Source: Deltaproteobacteria bacterium (GTDB taxonomy: Bacteria; Desulfobacterota; DSM-4660; Desulfatiglandales; Desulfatiglandaceae). From it: a stretch of DNA of 15,247 nucleotides. The position numbers and the translations under genes were made by a program. Under the pieces are notes generated by a model. That model searched no databases, had not been told where the DNA came from, and was given only the letters and a program-made list of their open reading frames with translations. The DNA is taken from NCBI GenBank assembly GCA_018644785.1, contig JABGPV010000117.1, positions 1-15,247 on the forward strand. The letters are read 5' to 3'. Positions 14,247-15,247 of the stretch are shown in pieces (the stretch's first letter is position 1; the number at the start of each line of letters is the position of its first letter).

Positions 14247-14960
14247 TTACCTGTAGGTCAGTAATGCCGGATCCTTTTCCAGCAACAGGGGCGTGGTGTC
14301 GTTGAACACCGACAGGGAAAGCCCCGACGGGTTGTATTTGACACAGGTCAGAGACGCGTTCATGACCTGCCAGCTGATTTCCAGAGTCTTAATGTGGCTC
14401 AAGCCCAGAGCCAGCTGCATGATCACCGATATGGGACCACCCGAGGTGAAAACGGCAATACGGTGTCCCTTTCCATGGCGGCTTTTTAAAAATTCGACGC
14501 CCCCACGAACCCGGGCACAAAATGAGAGCCACGGCTCAACGCCTTCCTGACCGTCATAATGACCATCGAGCCATCGATCCACGGTCTGGGAGAAATAGAC
14601 TTGAAACGCTTTTTTGTCCTGCCGAAGCCGGGCAAGATCTGCGGCCGACACCGTGTCAGGATCTCTGGAAACCCGGGTGCGCGCCACCAGCAGCGCTCTC
14701 GCATCGTATTCATCAAAAGCCGGCAGAATGCCCGGCAAATCACCATCCTTCAGAACTTCTGAATAATGTTCACACAGGGGTCCGGCCGTATCCCGCTGGC
14801 GTTTCATGCGGCCGCTGTAGATGGCGTCGAAAACGATTCCCAGGGACAGAAGGTGGTCGGCCATGATCCGGGCCTGTTGAATCCCGATGGGGGAGAGGCG
14901 ATCGTAATCGCTTGCTCCGAAAGAGGCCTGCCCGTGACGGATAAAGTATATTTCACTCAT
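14247..14960 (-). CDS. Histidine phosphatase superfamily protein (phosphoglycerate-mutase fold), second His replaced
   Basis: This 237-residue protein opens with MSEIYFIRHGQASFGASDYD, whose RHG (residues 8-10) is the phospho-accepting histidine motif (H9) of the histidine phosphatase superfamily. Further features are SPIGIQQARIMADHL, the arginine-bearing YSGRMKRQRDTA (R51, R54) and a candidate acid E84. The second active-site histidine, normally in a [S/T]HGG motif, is replaced by serine: FTSGGPI, S173. The protein may thus have changed chemistry or a binding role, although this variant may be usual in its subgroup. The ATG at 14960 is the first start after a predicted promoter (15031-15059). 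It is the first gene of the four-gene operon, 58 nt before the acyl-CoA dehydrogenase, which hints at a job in removing or editing a phosphorylated acyl intermediate. Confidence 0.87.
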   Translation of the reverse strand: MSEIYFIRHGQASFGASDYDRLSPIGIQQARIMADHLLSLGIVFDAIYSGRMKRQRDTAGPLCEHYSEVLKDGDLPGILPAFDEYDARALLVARTRVSRDPDTVSAADLARLRQDKKAFQVYFSQTVDRWLDGHYDGQEGVEPWLSFCARVRGGVEFLKSRHGKGHRIAVFTSGGPISVIMQLALGLSHIKTLEISWQVMNASLTCVKYNPSGLSLSVFNDTTPLLLEKDPALLTYR

Positions 14961-15030
14961 GCTGTTCCATGGTTATCATTGATTTTGCCAACCCGCCAGG
15001 TTCCCTGGTGAATTGGCGATTCGTGGCGCC

Positions 15031-15059
15031 AGAATAGCGGAGCCATCCGCCCGAGTCAA
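15031..15059 (-). promoter_or_regulatory. Promoter of the phosphatase-ACAD-TetR-kinase operon
   Basis: Read on the minus strand, TTGACT (-35, 15054-15059) and TATTCT (-10, 15031-15036) are separated by exactly 17 bp. Transcription would start near 15024, giving a leader of about 64 nt before the ATG at 14960. Consensus match only. Confidence 0.6.
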
Positions 15060-15061
15060 TA

Positions 15062-15087
15062 AAAAATAACGAACACTTGTTATTTTT
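15062..15087. promoter_or_regulatory. Inverted repeat between divergent promoters, candidate TetR operator
   Basis: Perfect 9-bp arms, AAAAATAAC (15062-15070) and GTTATTTTT (15079-15087), flank an 8-bp centre. The repeat sits 2 bp from the -35 box of the leftward promoter and 3 bp from the -35 box of the rightward promoter, so one bound protein could control both. The TetR protein of the left operon is the first candidate; this assignment is inferred. Confidence 0.6.
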
Positions 15088-15090
15088 ATA

Positions 15091-15119
15091 TTGACAATGG
15101 CGGCCGGGGCCATTTAAAT
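15091..15119 (+). promoter_or_regulatory. Promoter of etfB
   Basis: A consensus -35 hexamer TTGACA (15091-15096) is followed after 17 bp by TTAAAT (15114-15119) as -10. The start would be near 15126, about 48 nt before the etfB ATG. The -35 is a perfect match and the -10 is fair. Confidence 0.65.
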
Positions 15120-15173
15120 GACGAACAGGTACAATGATCACAGCGGCATACATCCAAAGGAACCCACCGGTTT

Positions 15174-15247
15174 ATGAAAATTCTGGTATGTGTCAAGCAG
15201 GTGCCCCACATAGAGGGGGTCGCGGTAAAACAGGACAACAACAAAAT
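15174..15247 (+). CDS. etfB: Electron-transfer flavoprotein beta subunit, N-terminal fragment
   Basis: Only the first 24 codons are in the window: MKILVCVKQVPHIEGVAVKQ followed by DNNK. The opening MKILVCVKQVP is a hallmark of EtfB, the subunit that with EtfA takes electrons from acyl-CoA dehydrogenases and passes them to an ETF:quinone oxidoreductase or a similar acceptor. AAAGGA lies at 15156-15161, 12 nt before the ATG. The gene is divergent from the operon with the acyl-CoA dehydrogenase and shares its control region, so it plausibly supplies the electron acceptor for that enzyme. An etfA gene would be expected next but lies outside the window. Confidence 0.92.
   Translation, partial: MKILVCVKQVPHIEGVAVKQDNNK

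Overview
The window looks like chromosomal DNA of an anaerobic, Gram-negative bacterium, most plausibly a fatty-acid-oxidising sulfate reducer of the Desulfobacterota (Desulfobacteraceae/Desulfosarcinaceae-like). This placement is inference. It rests on a complete Mla phospholipid-transport operon (so an outer membrane), several acyl-CoA beta-oxidation genes with electron-transfer flavoprotein, a stand-alone receiver protein, and intermediate GC content. No rRNA, tRNA, CRISPR, transposase or phage gene was seen.

Layout. 1-944 (-): N-terminal 314 residues of a sodium:solute symporter, cut by the window edge. 1020-2141 (+): a GT-B-type glycosyltransferase. 2286-3134 (+): 3-hydroxybutyryl-CoA dehydrogenase. 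3308-3670 (+): a single-domain response regulator with its own sigma-70-like promoter. 3693-4163 (-): rlmH, convergent with the regulator. 4164-4355: a divergent intergenic region holding three copies of a palindromic element. 4356-7910 (+): mlaE-mlaF-mlaD-mlaC-mlaA, a tightly spaced operon for lipid traffic between the inner and outer membranes. 7956-11069 (+): a secreted 1037-residue protein made of twelve exact 41-residue YWTD-type propeller blades, two nearly identical 127-residue Ig-like repeats, a TIG domain and an unrecognised C-terminal domain.

The right part (11165-14960, all -) is a four-gene operon read right to left: histidine-phosphatase-fold protein, ACAD10/11-type acyl-CoA dehydrogenase, TetR regulator, and APH-type small-molecule kinase. 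The regulator and kinase overlap by ATGA. The 15174 (+) gene is the start of etfB, coding the flavoprotein that accepts electrons from acyl-CoA dehydrogenases. Between the divergent operons lie two good sigma-70 promoters back to back, with a 9-bp-arm inverted repeat exactly between their -35 boxes. This is a likely shared operator, with the local TetR protein as first candidate.

The most interesting system is this kinase/dehydrogenase/phosphatase-like/TetR/Etf cassette. Kinase and ACAD domains of this kind are fused in animal ACAD10/11 and separate in the Pseudomonas Lva pathway, where a 4-hydroxyacyl-CoA is phosphorylated and then converted to an enoyl-CoA. The cassette may therefore let an anaerobe feed hydroxylated acids into beta-oxidation. 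Other notable signals are the covarying palindrome array upstream of mlaE and a sharply bounded, nearly identical 278-bp block inside the propeller gene that looks like gene conversion.
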